Positions 1 to 17,011 of a DNA stretch of 64,000 nt are shown here, one piece after another. The stretch is from Odontesthes bonariensis (Eukaryota > Chordata > Actinopteri > Atheriniformes > Atherinopsidae). Location: positions 19,945,784 through 20,009,783 of the forward strand of contig NC_134526.1 in the NCBI RefSeq assembly GCF_027942865.1, in the 5' to 3' direction. Made by a program: the position numbers and the translations under genes. A model generated the notes under the pieces. It had not been told where the DNA came from, did not search any database, and saw only the letters and a program-made list of their open reading frames with translations. Each line of letters starts with the position of its first letter. The first letter of the stretch is position 1.

Positions 1-649
1 ATGTGGCATGTGGAGAAGTCAACTCTGATTTACAAGACCAGAAATATTAAAACGCCCACTTCACAGTCAGCAAAGTGCAGTATATATTGTTCAGCTTCAA
101 CACCAAAGCTGGAATGTGTCAAACAATGGTGCAACGAGCTGAGCCCACTCTGAAATGGTTTTCGCCAGAACAGAGGAATCTATTCACTGCAGGACAATCT
201 GACTTTCCAGCATTGTCTCCAATGTACAGCTTTAGATGTAATGCTTTAGCATTTGGATCATTGTTCATGATCACCTATTTATTAAGCGTATGAGTAGACC
301 ACGGTGTCGCAAGAATGTCCGAGGGGAACAGCCATGCTGAGACACGCTACGGAAAAGGATGGGAAAGCCGAACAGCAGGAAAAGCAAGTTGGCTTTTAAA
401 GTCAGATGCACACTCCATTACTCAAGACTTTACTCCTTGGGAAGCTTTCACTCAGACTTGGAAAACCTGACTGTGGTGTTTAGATATTCTTTGAGAAATC
501 TCTAGTTTTGTAATATTAATTACTCTAGAGACTTGTGTCTTTAAAGTGGCAGCAGTGGGCAAAAGTTTGAAATCCTTGTTTTCAGCAGTACAAACTGTAT
601 AATACTGTCCTTCATTTGGTGTAAGAAACACTTGCCCGTTTCTGTGGTA

Positions 650-1240
650 AGAAACAGTGCCTTGAAATATTATTCACCCTCCTCTGCATTTCTTCCTTTT
701 TTATTGAATTACAACCTGCAAAAAAGAAAAAAAAAAAGGCATTTGAGCATCCCCAAACATCTGGGGAAGGTTTTCTGGTCAGAGGAGACTAAAAGTGGCC
801 GCTTTAGCCATCAATAAAAGCTTTGCATTTGGCACAAACCCCTTTAATTTCTCGGGGAACACCATCCCCACCCTGTAGCATGGTGTTGGCAGCATCATGC
901 TGTGGGGATGCTTTCCACTGACAGTCCCTGGAAACTTTAGCAGAAATGATGGATGGTGCTAAGTACAAGAACATTATTGAAGAAAACTTATTTCGGCCTT
1001 TCGGAGAATTGAAAACGAATAGTAGGTCCGACTGTTTACTGGTTTAAAGGGAAACATTTAATGTATCTGAGCCGGGTCAAAAGCCAGATCACAATCCAAC
1101 TGTGAATATGTGGCAGGACTGTGTTCTGCACACAAGTGAACGAGGCTGAAGGAGCTTCTGGAGCCTTAGTTTGCAAAAATCCCAAAGACCAGATTTGCCA
1201 AAGTTACAAAACGTCGCCCCAAGAAATTCCAGTAGAACTG
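650..1240 (+). mobile_element. Degenerate Tc1-like DNA transposon copy
   Basis: The sequence follows the fish Tc1 transposase layout on the plus strand: the subterminal stretch ending ATTACAACCTG, then GGCCATCAATAAAAGC..TTTGGCACAAACCC and CACCATCCCCACCCTGTAGCATGG. The segment GGCAGCATCATGCTGTGGGG..ATGATGGATGGTGCTAAGTACAAG and the GGTTTAAAGGGAAACA..CAATCCAACTG part follow. It has frameshifts and stops throughout and is not functional. Confidence 0.85.
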
Positions 1241-1375
1241 CGAAGTTGTGATGGCTTGAAATATTGACGTTTTCCAGCCAACAGTGTTTAGTATTCTTCA
1301 TTTTTCAAGACTTTGAATGATCAGTGGTGCCACCTAGTGATGACACATAGGCTATTACGCACATGAGAAACAATT

Positions 1376-1760
1376 TAAAGGAGAACTGTGGTATTTTCAA
1401 CATTAAAGGTAGGGTAGGAGGTCCTGGATTTTGAGTCCAGCGAAGCTGCATTTTGAAAATACAAAGGAAAAAAGTCCCAACCCTTTTCTTCACTTTCCCC
1501 CCGAAGGCACGCCTCTAGAGTACATGAACGCGCACGAGCACGAAGGTGCACGAGCGCTGTTCTGACAGCAAGCATCGATCGTTGCCGTATTTAGTTTATG
1601 CTAACTATACGTTTAAAGGGGCACTAGGTAGCATTTTCACCTAAAATTATAGCCTTTAGGAGTTTAACAAAGGTTAAACAAGTCAATAGTAAGCGAATGA
1701 AGCCTGTCTCGCTCCCAACAGGGGTCTGTATGCTGAAAATCCCATATGTAACTTCGGCAG
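1376..1760. repeat. TTAAAG-ended interspersed repeat fragments
   Basis: Two or three segments start with TTAAAG (near 1376, 1405 and 1613). The one at 1405 resembles the MITE termini at 3036 and 33741. Read as overlapping fragments of TTAA-inserting MITEs. Boundaries are uncertain. The following stretch, 1760-2330, holds no feature I can name. Confidence 0.4.
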
Positions 1761-2335
1761 GAGCGACCCGCTTCTGAAGTGTCGTGATGCGCGAGAAGAG
1801 TCGTTTGTGTTTACGGCACTTAGCTAGGTACTGTATGCTAGCTGTAGTTGTAGCTGTGTTCGCTTGCGTTGAAGAGCCAACACCAAGCGTTTCATATTCT
1901 GCCTTTCACAGACTTAATATGAAACGTTCGATGTTGGCACTTCCCATCTTTGTGAAATTTCTCCAAGCGTGATCTTGTTCATCTACCATAGTGATCTGCG
2001 TTTTAGATCGTGAAGAGACAGGTGATGATGGTGCTCTAATTCCTCCTGAGTTCGAGACGTAGCCTAGCTTCAGAAATACACGGACTGACCTGATTAGAAT
2101 AAGAATAGCGTTTTGATCCGAACAAGAATTGTTATCTACAAATGAAAATTGATTCATTTGTGATTGTAATCGGAATAGTGTAGAGCTAGTCTGCGTTTAT
2201 TGCGGCGTGTGTTGGTAGTGCTTGCGCGCATCTGTCTAAGATGTAACTTTTGTAAGTGTCTGCTAATACAAAGGAATCACTCCACGAATACACCATGATG
2301 AGGGAAGAATCCCATTCAAGATCAGCAACAGTCCA

Positions 2336-2445
2336 TCTATACATCCATTATCTTCCGCTTGTCCGGGGATCGGGTCGCGGGGACAGCAGCCTGAGCAGAG
2401 AAACCCAGACGAGCTGTCCCCGGCCACTTCCTCCAGCAACAGTGT
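2336..2445 (-). mobile_element. LINE 3'-end fragment (L2/RTE-type)
   Basis: The stretch begins CATCCATTATCTTCCGCTTG and continues with GGGTCGCGGGGACAGCAGCCTGAGCAG..CCCGGCCACTTCCTCCAGCA. This is the reverse complement of a very common teleost LINE 3' region. No coding part of the element is present. Confidence 0.6.
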
Positions 2446-2679
2446 TATAGCATATTATCTTGAGTTCTCTCTACAGAAAATCTCTGATTAAAGTATCTTA
2501 CGTGGGCAGTCTACACTTGTGAATCAGATGACATAACTGCACTGACTGAATAACACAACGGCAGCATTCGCCACGATGTTTAGTTAGTGGGTGTGTACAG
2601 GTGGGCATTTTTACGACAGTGTAGAATTTCAGTTTGACCAATAGAGATCGCTATACTGCCGCTAAACTACCTTGTATCC

Positions 2680-3042
2680 CTTTAATAATGCTAGGTGCTA
2701 GCCAAGCAGGCTCTAGTTTAGCTTCCTGCCAAGCTTCGTTCACGGAGCAGGGTACGCGCACAGGGGGAAGGAGGGGGAGGGGGAGGGGGAAGGAGGGGGA
2801 GGGGGAGGGGGAGGGAGGAGCAGATTGCAGTTTGATAGACGGCATCAGAATCCAATCATTGTGAACGGTCCGTTCACAATGATTGGATACTGTTTTTCCT
2901 AGATTGTACGTTCTAGAGGCCACTAAAACTTTTCATATTTGTGTCAAAACTTTTAATTAATTGGTTGCAATGGGGGTGTGAAGAGTATTTCAAGCAATAT
3001 GTAAAAAAATGTTCCAGAAAAAGATCCCCTACCCTGCCTTTA
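2680..3042. mobile_element. MITE with TTAA ends, G-rich tract and central palindrome
   Basis: The right end reads CTACCCTGCCTTTAA and the left end CTTTAATAATGCTAGG. Between them lie a (GGGGGA)n tract at about 2763-2817 and a perfect 19-bp inverted repeat at 2850-2868/2870-2888 with one base between the arms. The same order of modules occurs in the element at 33741-34157, which supports a shared non-autonomous piggyBac-like (TTAA) family. Confidence 0.55.
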
Positions 3043-3596
3043 AGCCTCTTTTCTGAGTCGTCTGCAATGTTTTAGAACCCCCCTCACCGCTTTTTTGATG
3101 TTTACTGCTGTCTCCGGTATTTGCCTAATTTTGATTCTTCTCAACCTGCTTCAGAACGGCAAGTCATGCGCATGTCTAGAAAGGTCCGTAAAAGCAAAAT
3201 AAACATCCGTTTTCAAAATAATCAACTCACCGGAGTGGTTCATCTTGTTTTATTTGGCAGCTCCTTCATGCTCGCACCATTTTCTTAGCGGTGGCGGAGT
3301 AATATCAACGAATATCCAGTACAAAATGTCAAATAAAACACGACAGAAGCAACTTTTCGCCACAAAATTTGATATGGATTACCAGTGCACACCAGTAACC
3401 ACTCCGGTGAGTTGATGATTTTGAAAACGGACGTTTATTTTGCTTTTACGGACCTTTCTAGACATGCGCATGACTTGCCGTTCTGAAGCAGGTTGAGAAG
3501 AATCAAAATTAGGCAAATACCGGAGACAGCAGTAAACATCAAAAAAGCGGTGAGGGGGGTTCTAAAACATTGCAGACAACTCAGAAAAGAGGCTTA
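3041..3596. repeat. Foldback element with 200-bp inverted arms
   Basis: Arms 3041-3240 and 3397-3596 are inverted copies with only about three or four mismatches by eye. They enclose a 156-bp unique spacer containing no ORF. The left arm begins at the TTAA end of the neighbouring MITE, so this could be a nested or head-to-head insertion of two copies. It lies outside any gene model. Confidence 0.85.
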
Positions 3597-4889
3597 ATGT
3601 TGAAAATACCGCAGTTCCCCTTTAAGTTAAAATTTTAAATAACTTCTACAGTCCCACCTGCTTTACATTATTTAAACCCTTTATCTATTTCGGTATGTGC
3701 ACCACCTGATTTTTTTTTTTTTTTTTTTAATTCACACTTTTTTCTTCAATGCTATAAATTCACACGTCAAAAAAAAAAAAAAAAATACCACCATACAGGT
3801 AAAAAAAAGATCTTACCTTTGCATTTTTTCCTCCATCTCATCCACAACACGGTTTATACAGGATGTCCGACGCACAGCCCCTTTCTGATTTTATTCAAGC
3901 TTGCTCTACTTGTCTTTTTATTACTTTTCACATCTAATGTGCTCCCATTTCTATTCAAGTTAAAATATAATGCCGATTCTGAATGAAACACTGGACAAAA
4001 ATAAATTTTGTCAGTGAAATGTTTAATTCTTGCTTGGTCTTTTGCTGTAAACACAACCCCCTCATACCGCTGATTGACAGAATGTAAACGGACGAACCAT
4101 AATAAAAAAATAAAAATAAAAAAATAAATCACCACAACACAGCTTTAACAGTATCAGGAAATTTTATTTTATTATATGTATAATTCTGTTTTTGTTAATC
4201 GTTTAATTCATAATACCCATAGAATATACAGACTATAACCCTCAATAACTCATATCTCTTTGACAATCTATATCATCTTTTAAAATAATTCCTTATAAGA
4301 CCTTGGAGGAAAAAAAAATTTAAATTTAAAAAAAAATTCAGAAAGAATGAAAACGCTGCCAATAATGATCACGCCCAGAAAAGAAAGAAGAAAAACAAAC
4401 AAATAAAAACTGACTAAAAAAAAGAAAAAAAAATACAACTCCAACTCCCTTTTATGTAAAAAAAAACAACAAACAAACAAAAAAAACTAACATAATTTCA
4501 CCAATATAACAACAGCAATAATAAGAACAGCCGCTTTAAAAACAACATCTGGAAACAGGCCATATGACAGGCGGGCCGCAGACTCATCGATACTGTGTGA
4601 ACGTGTTTAAGTGCAACTTGTCGCAAACACACGGGCACATTCCTCAGAAATAAGGAGAGGACGTGTGAGTGTGTGTAAGGAGGTTTGCAGAATGTGGTTC
4701 ACTTGGTTTGTTCCCATTGTTGACCAGTAAGATGCCTGGTCTGGTGGCAGGTTGGAGGAACTGAAGAAAGAAAAAAAACAAACAAAGAAAAACAACCACA
4801 ACAAAACAAACGAATCAAAAACCAGAAGGCCTGACTGACTAGTGGCCAAATATGAAATACCTAGAAGAAATCTGTGTTTTTGTGTCACA

Positions 4890-4924
<35 letters not shown>

Positions 4925-5607
4925 ACAGTTAACTGCAGGGAGAGGGACCCAAGCAGTGAGGAAACAATGTACACTTCCAAAGCAAACACACAGACAAGAA
5001 GAGCCTTGGCTTTACTGATGAGCAGATACACAAACACTTGTACACGGACAAAAAAAATCCGCTGATAATCCATGAGACCCTCACACGCGCCACAGCACAT
5101 GAAACTTAAAGCTAAAAAGCAGGACACAAGACAGGGAGGGTAAGTCCAAACAAAACGAAGTGGGGGGGGGTGGCTGGTAAGACAAAGTGCAGACGTGCTG
5201 ATTGGAGCAGGTTTCCTGCTTGCGTGACTGTCCATCCGGCGACGGTTTTCAGAGAGGGGAGGCAGCAAAGTCCGTGATAAGAGGTTGAAAAAAAAGAAAA
5301 GCGGTGGGCACGTGAAAACAGAAGGGAAGGAGGAAGGGGCAGCCCTTTGAGTAAAGCAGAGTGAGGGTTTGGTTGAACAAAAAGCATGAATATCCCCACA
5401 CACGCCGCACCAAAAAGCCTCAGACTGATCCCAGAGTGCTGGCTATGGCTTCTGACAGAACAGCAGATGACACAACTTGAGCCCAAGACGTGAAACGAAT
5501 CAGAGATTCTGCTGCGAGACGGCGAGGCCAGTGGGATCGGCATCACGGGACTGCCGCAGGCTGGGCAATCCAGTGCAGTGTTGGTCCTGTTTTCTTTTTT
5601 TGTAGGA

Positions 5608-5625
5608 GGGGGGGGGGGGGGGGGG
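5608..5625. repeat. Poly-G tract
   Basis: An uninterrupted run of 17-18 G on the plus strand, interrupted only by A on its left side. In the presumed mapk3 3' UTR this would be a poly-C run in RNA. Homopolymer length may be unreliable in the assembly. Confidence 0.8.
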
Positions 5626-6054
5626 TTTCTGACTGGTCCCAGTGCAACAAGCAAAAAGCCAAAAAATAAAACTCGCAGAAAACGAGTACTGACTGAACTG
5701 GACCCGTGAGCAATAAGTACAGTCGCATCCGGAGCGCAGTGCGGAGAGAGCAGACGCCGACAACCGAGGGGGAGAGCAAACAGACAGGCATAGGAAACAA
5801 AACACACACTCACAGAAACATGAGGAGCAATCTCTGAGGAACATGGAATGACCACCACTGTAGCACTTACATCACCACGTTTAAGAATAAAACACCCACT
5901 ATGTTAACAATAGCACAGATAGAACGGGCAAAGAGTGGCAATCTCAGTTATGCAATGCACAGCCACTGAGTGATGGCGGCTGTCCGGCTGTGCTCAGAGC
6001 AGATTGGTTGAGGATTTATCAGTAACCACAAGAGTTTTCTCACGAGGGGGTTGT

Positions 6055-6056
<2 letters not shown>

Positions 6057-6089
<33 letters not shown>
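6057..6089. repeat. (GAAA)n microsatellite
   Basis: About eight GAAA units in the presumed mapk3 3' UTR region. Confidence 0.9.
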
Positions 6090-7124
6090 GAAAAAAGGGT
6101 CTACTCTGAAAACAGGACTGTTTTCGCAGAAGACATTTTGGCATGTCGTAGCATGAAAAGCACAGGTGTTACTAGTGAAATTAACAGCAAGTGCATTCCA
6201 TTTAAATGACTCAGTGGGACAATTGTTTTTGTCCAATGCTTTAAGTCGAGATCATGGTAAAACTGAACACGTTTGTTGGGACAAGCACTCAAATTTGCTC
6301 GGATAAGGGTCTTTCAGGCAGACAAGTTAGGCCTCAGCTTGTGTTCGGGTTCGACTCCACGCAGCATTCGTCCCGCGTCGAAATGTAGCGGCTTTAAGGC
6401 GAATGTCAACGGGAGCCATTTTGGGTTGTTTTTTTTGTTAAACCAAGGGGCTGCGCTTCAAATTGACAGGTGCGATGCTACAGCAGGTAGGTGCCTGTCA
6501 TTCTATTTCGGATGTTGCATCGAACTTTTTTTTTTTGCAGCTGGAAGCAAGTAGTGAGAGCTTGCAGAGCTCCACAAAGCTTCTGGGAAATGGGGCTTTG
6601 GTATCACAGCTGCACTACGTGTATGAACATGCAGTCATGGAAAATCTTTTGCTTTATGCTTCTGTCCGACGTGTTCGAATCATACAGTGGTTAATCGATA
6701 TAGCAGCCTTTTCACAAATGAAGGTGGGGTGGGGGACTACAATTAGCTTCTTATCGGAATATATTTTATATGAAGAAATGCGTTTTAAGTTGTAAAAAAA
6801 TTCCAACATCTCTCTTCAGCCAAGTTCCTTGCATCTCTCTGCCACTTTGGTAAACTTCAGGAATGCATGCATTCATATGAACATCATACACTTACATTTT
6901 TTTTTTGGGGGGGGAGGGGAAAAAAAAAAAAAAAAAAAAGAAAAAGAGAGGGAGACGACAAAGAAATCCTGCCAACATGCCACTAAAAAACATTGAGTGT
7001 TTGTCTCAAATCAAGTTTTCAAAAAAAAGGACTTGCAAATACAAACTTCAAAACATACGAGTACGACTCTGAACTCAACTGAAAAAACACTTGTACAATT
7101 GAAAACTGCAACAAGCACATTGGA

Positions 7125-7160
7125 AAGAAGAAGAAGAAGAAGAAGAAGAAGTAGAAGAAA
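7125..7160. repeat. (GAA)n microsatellite
   Basis: About eleven AAG/GAA units with one interruption, in the presumed mapk3 3' UTR. Confidence 0.85.
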
Positions 7161-7912
7161 GAAAAAAGAAGGTTTTATATTTCTTATGTACATACACACA
7201 CCCAGGTAGCGTCCCCATTCTTTTAGCCCTCAATTTTTCCGGGTTGAATTTACATGGATCAAGACAAGAGAGTTATGGTGTTGGTTAATACAGTAGTATG
7301 AATATATATATGACAGGAGGCTACTGAGAGAGGAGGGACGGGAGAGCTCAGACACAGGAGGGACATGAGAGAAAGGGTTGGATGAGGAGAGGGGCAGAGA
7401 GTTACTGTAGATGGGACTGGATGGGTTGGGACAGTAAACCAGGAGGGGGGGTTGGGACAAATCTAAAGATGAGGTGAGTGAAGAGTCCAACGTGGACATC
7501 GGGAGTTCGACAGACCCCACCACCTCACTCAGTCACAGAAATCAAAGTTATACTTAGCTCTCTCTCGTAGTAGAAATGGAAAGGTAAGCAGGTAAATATT
7601 CATTTTTTCGTCGTTTTCACTTTTTGTCGGTTTCTTGAAGATGCGTTTTTCTTTTGCTTTAGCGTGTCGTTTGGGGTCTTCTTTTTCCAAGCTTCGGTGT
7701 GGCTTCGTCACTCGCTCGGGACTAAGAGAGAGAAAGAGGAGATAGGCTTTGACAGAATCAAGAAAACCCAGTTTGGGGACATTCGATCATGTTTAGTTTT
7801 TTAAGAACCACCACAGTGAGCCCAATTTACTGCATGACAAAACCAGAGATTAGTCCCATTTGGCCCGGAGCAGAGTTAGATTTTTTGATTATTTTTGCCA
7901 TAAGTGAAAGAC

Positions 7913-7923
<11 letters not shown>

Positions 7924-7952
<29 letters not shown>
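7924..7952. repeat. (AC)n microsatellite
   Basis: About fourteen AC units in the presumed 3'-UTR intron of mapk3. Confidence 0.9.
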
Positions 7953-7954
<2 letters not shown>

Positions 7955-9303
7955 CATCTTATACGTCTGCAACAGGTTTACTGGCTGGAAAATGTGCATT
8001 CGAGGTTCAGGTCTGATTGAACAGCATTGTGCCCCACTGACATCTAGTGGCCTAACATTAAAACTAAATCTGCTCCGAGGTCTTACAGCCAAACATGAAC
8101 TCATCAGACAGAAGATGAACCAGGTTTCTGACACAAATTGATCAACCGATGCAGTTTGTGTGTCGAACTGCAGTGCGAGAATAAAATCTCTGAACAGAAC
8201 ATCTTTAAACAGGACGGTATGGACCATAATTTATATCTGGTAGTTATAGACTGATTGTATTCCTACTAATACTAAAAGAATTCCATAGCAGTATTTGCAT
8301 TCTGCCTACCGTCAGACAGTATCAACATCAATTTGCCTGCCCCATATACTGTATTATTTCCCTATGTTTCTGTTGTCAGATGCGTGTGACAGACGCAGCT
8401 CATAAACCTTTCATCATAGTTTTCCCCTTTTCAGTTCAGCAACATCATGCCCCGTCCCCCCCCGCCCCCGCCCCCCACATCTTGATAACAAGATGTGGTC
8501 TGCTACTCACCAGGGTTGCTCACAGCTCCAAAGGGAGAGTGGTGGCAGGGCTGCTCTGTGAATCAGACAAGAGACACAAACACTGATGCAACTTTAAAGA
8601 GGAAACAGCTTCGCTTATGCAACACCACTCCATGCTGTTCAACGGTATTGTATGATTTTTAGATTCATTTTTAAAAAACTTAATTCAAAAGCCTAAAGGT
8701 TGCCTTCTGATCACACGCTAACAAACCGCTTGCCAGCTTTTTTATCATTTTCTCTTCAGCCCCATGCAACACATCCATTCACAAACCACCACGATGAGGA
8801 GTGCACTTTTTAAACATCTGTCATGATGGATATCCATGACAACGAAAGAGTTGTCTGCATGTGGGATCAGCTGATTTGAGCTACTAAAAAAGCCTATGTA
8901 ATAAGACTCCAAAACCAGACACGGCGGAGAGGAGATGTCGAAGATGGAGAGCAGGAACAACATGGAGACAAAGTAGGAGGACGTTTACACCATTTCTTTC
9001 ATTGAGCGCATTTAAAGAAGGACGAGCTCAGAGCCCCGATGAGGATGCAGCAGGAATATCAGAAAGGCATTTGTTTCACAAAGTTTCTGTCTGTGCCGTC
9101 TATCGAGAGTTCCCCTGCGTTATCTGCTGGCGCCGTGACTGACATCAGCCACAACTGTAGCTCCACGATGAAAAAAAGCACGCAAGGTTCAGGGACAAAG
9201 AACGCAAACTAGCATGAAAAAAAATAAAAGAAGCTAGGATGATCTTAAACATATGCATCATCCACAGCTTTGTGCTGCTGTGCGTTTCTTACGTACCTGT
9301 GTC

Positions 9304-15832
<6,529 letters not shown>

Positions 15833-16260
15833 TCTTCCTCACCAAAGCGCTCCTTCTCTGTCAGAGTGTTTCACTGAGGGACCGCCGCTGCTCTCTGTAC
15901 CTTTCAACGGCTTAACAAGGCGGATTGCTTGATCGACGGAGAAAAGCGACTCGACGAGGGCCCTCTTTACTACCAGAGCGTAAATGGATATCGTGCGCGA
16001 GCGCGGATTTGGTCTCAAAGCTGAGCGTAAATGCGCGTGCCAAACTACGGTAATACAGGTGCGTTAGATATATTTGCAAGGATGACTTGTTTGGGCGGAG
16101 CCGTGTTTGAGTAAAGGCGCCTCCAATACAGGCCCCGTGGAGCGAAACAAGCGATTTCTTCCAATTAAACGGACCGTAGATCCATGTAGGCGTGTCACAA
16201 TGTGCTGCGTGCTGCCTGTTATGACATGAATTCATCAAATGGATATTTGATATTTCAGGG
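15833..16260 (-). promoter_or_regulatory. mapk3: mapk3 5' UTR and proximal promoter region
   Basis: This GC- and CpG-richer stretch lies directly upstream of the mapk3 ATG and contrasts with the AT-rich DNA from 16500 to 16850. I see no TATA box, which fits a housekeeping-type promoter. The transcription start cannot be placed from sequence alone. Confidence 0.4.
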
Positions 16261-16886
16261 GTCTATCCGACCTTGTATACCACAAAAGCCGTCTTAAAAG
16301 GGTTACGTGAACATTGCGTCACCCAATATTGTGTCAGTGGGGGAGAACAGTGAGCAGTTTAAGTAGCTTTTTGTTCAAAGACTGAGCAACATAATTGCTT
16401 TGCTCATGGCTACCATCAGAGACTGTGGTGTGAGCTTAAAGTGGTCCACTGAGAGACCCTTACACGCTCAGCAAAACAGCATCAATCATCCACCAAGACT
16501 GTCTTTTGATGTGTATTTAAAAAAAAAAACTTTGCAAACTTATTATAATAAGTATACAAGCAAATTATACAATAAAATAAATTTATTTTACTATTTATGC
16601 AAGCATTTTCAGTGGTTTCAATCCTTATCTTTTGGGCAAATGAGCGACAGAACTGTACATTTATTCTGATTAAATAAAAATGTAATCAAGTTAATAAAAT
16701 ATTCCACTGTTGATAATCATTCTGAAAACGTTTACATGTATTAAAATGAAAAATCAAACAAAAGCGTTTATATATATAACAAACATAATCAAATATATAA
16801 CATTTGAATGAATTGTGCATCCGTCCATTTTTCTTACATTCATGTGTGATTTTGTACGACAATTTTCACAGGAATAGTTGAATTCG

Positions 16887-16900
16887 ATCACCATGGAAAC
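16887..16900 (+). promoter_or_regulatory. RFX X-box-like site upstream of nudt9
   Basis: ATCACCATGGAAAC matches the RFX X-box consensus (GTNRCCATGGNAAC) at all but the first position. It lies about 125 bp upstream of the nudt9 start codon and on the nudt9 side of the divergent mapk3/nudt9 interval. Binding is inferred from the motif only. Confidence 0.5.
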
Positions 16901-16931
16901 GAGTGCGACCGCTGTAACTACGCCCCTTTGC

Positions 16932-16939
16932 TTACGTCA
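16932..16939 (+). promoter_or_regulatory. CRE/ATF-like site TTACGTCA in nudt9 promoter
   Basis: TTACGTCA is a one-mismatch CRE (consensus TGACGTCA) followed by a CpG-rich stretch. It sits about 32 bp downstream of the X-box and 73 bp before the nudt9 ATG, a plausible proximal-promoter position. Function is inferred. Confidence 0.45.
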
Positions 16940-17011
16940 TCGCGCAAGGCTGTGCACTTCCTGGTTACTGTGCTCTGCATGTTGTGCAAGTTGAATCAGT
17001 TTTCTCAAGGA

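Larger units (their letters stand above)
4160..9303 (-). other. mapk3: Probable mapk3 3' UTR with one spliced intron
   Basis: Only seven bases after the mapk3 stop there is a strong donor on the minus strand (last exon base 9297, then GTACGTAAG), so the last coding exon appears to be spliced to a non-coding exon. A very good acceptor, a long pyrimidine tract ending in TTAG, places a possible exon start at 7721. From there the minus strand is T-rich and repeat-rich with no convincing ORF down to an AATAAA-type signal near 4163-4168. Some long minus-strand frames here (for example 5112-5858) are low in complexity and resemble no family I know. Exon end and polyadenylation site are guesses. Confidence 0.35.

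Noticed and set aside
5112-5858. A 248-codon minus-strand frame, with overlapping frames of 114 and 172 codons nearby
   Set aside because: Composition follows the local poly-C/poly-T tracts, there is no family resemblance, and it lies in the presumed mapk3 3' UTR.
7924-7952. Possible CRISPR-like or satellite array among the short repeats
   Set aside because: These are simple microsatellites with no spacer structure, in vertebrate DNA.
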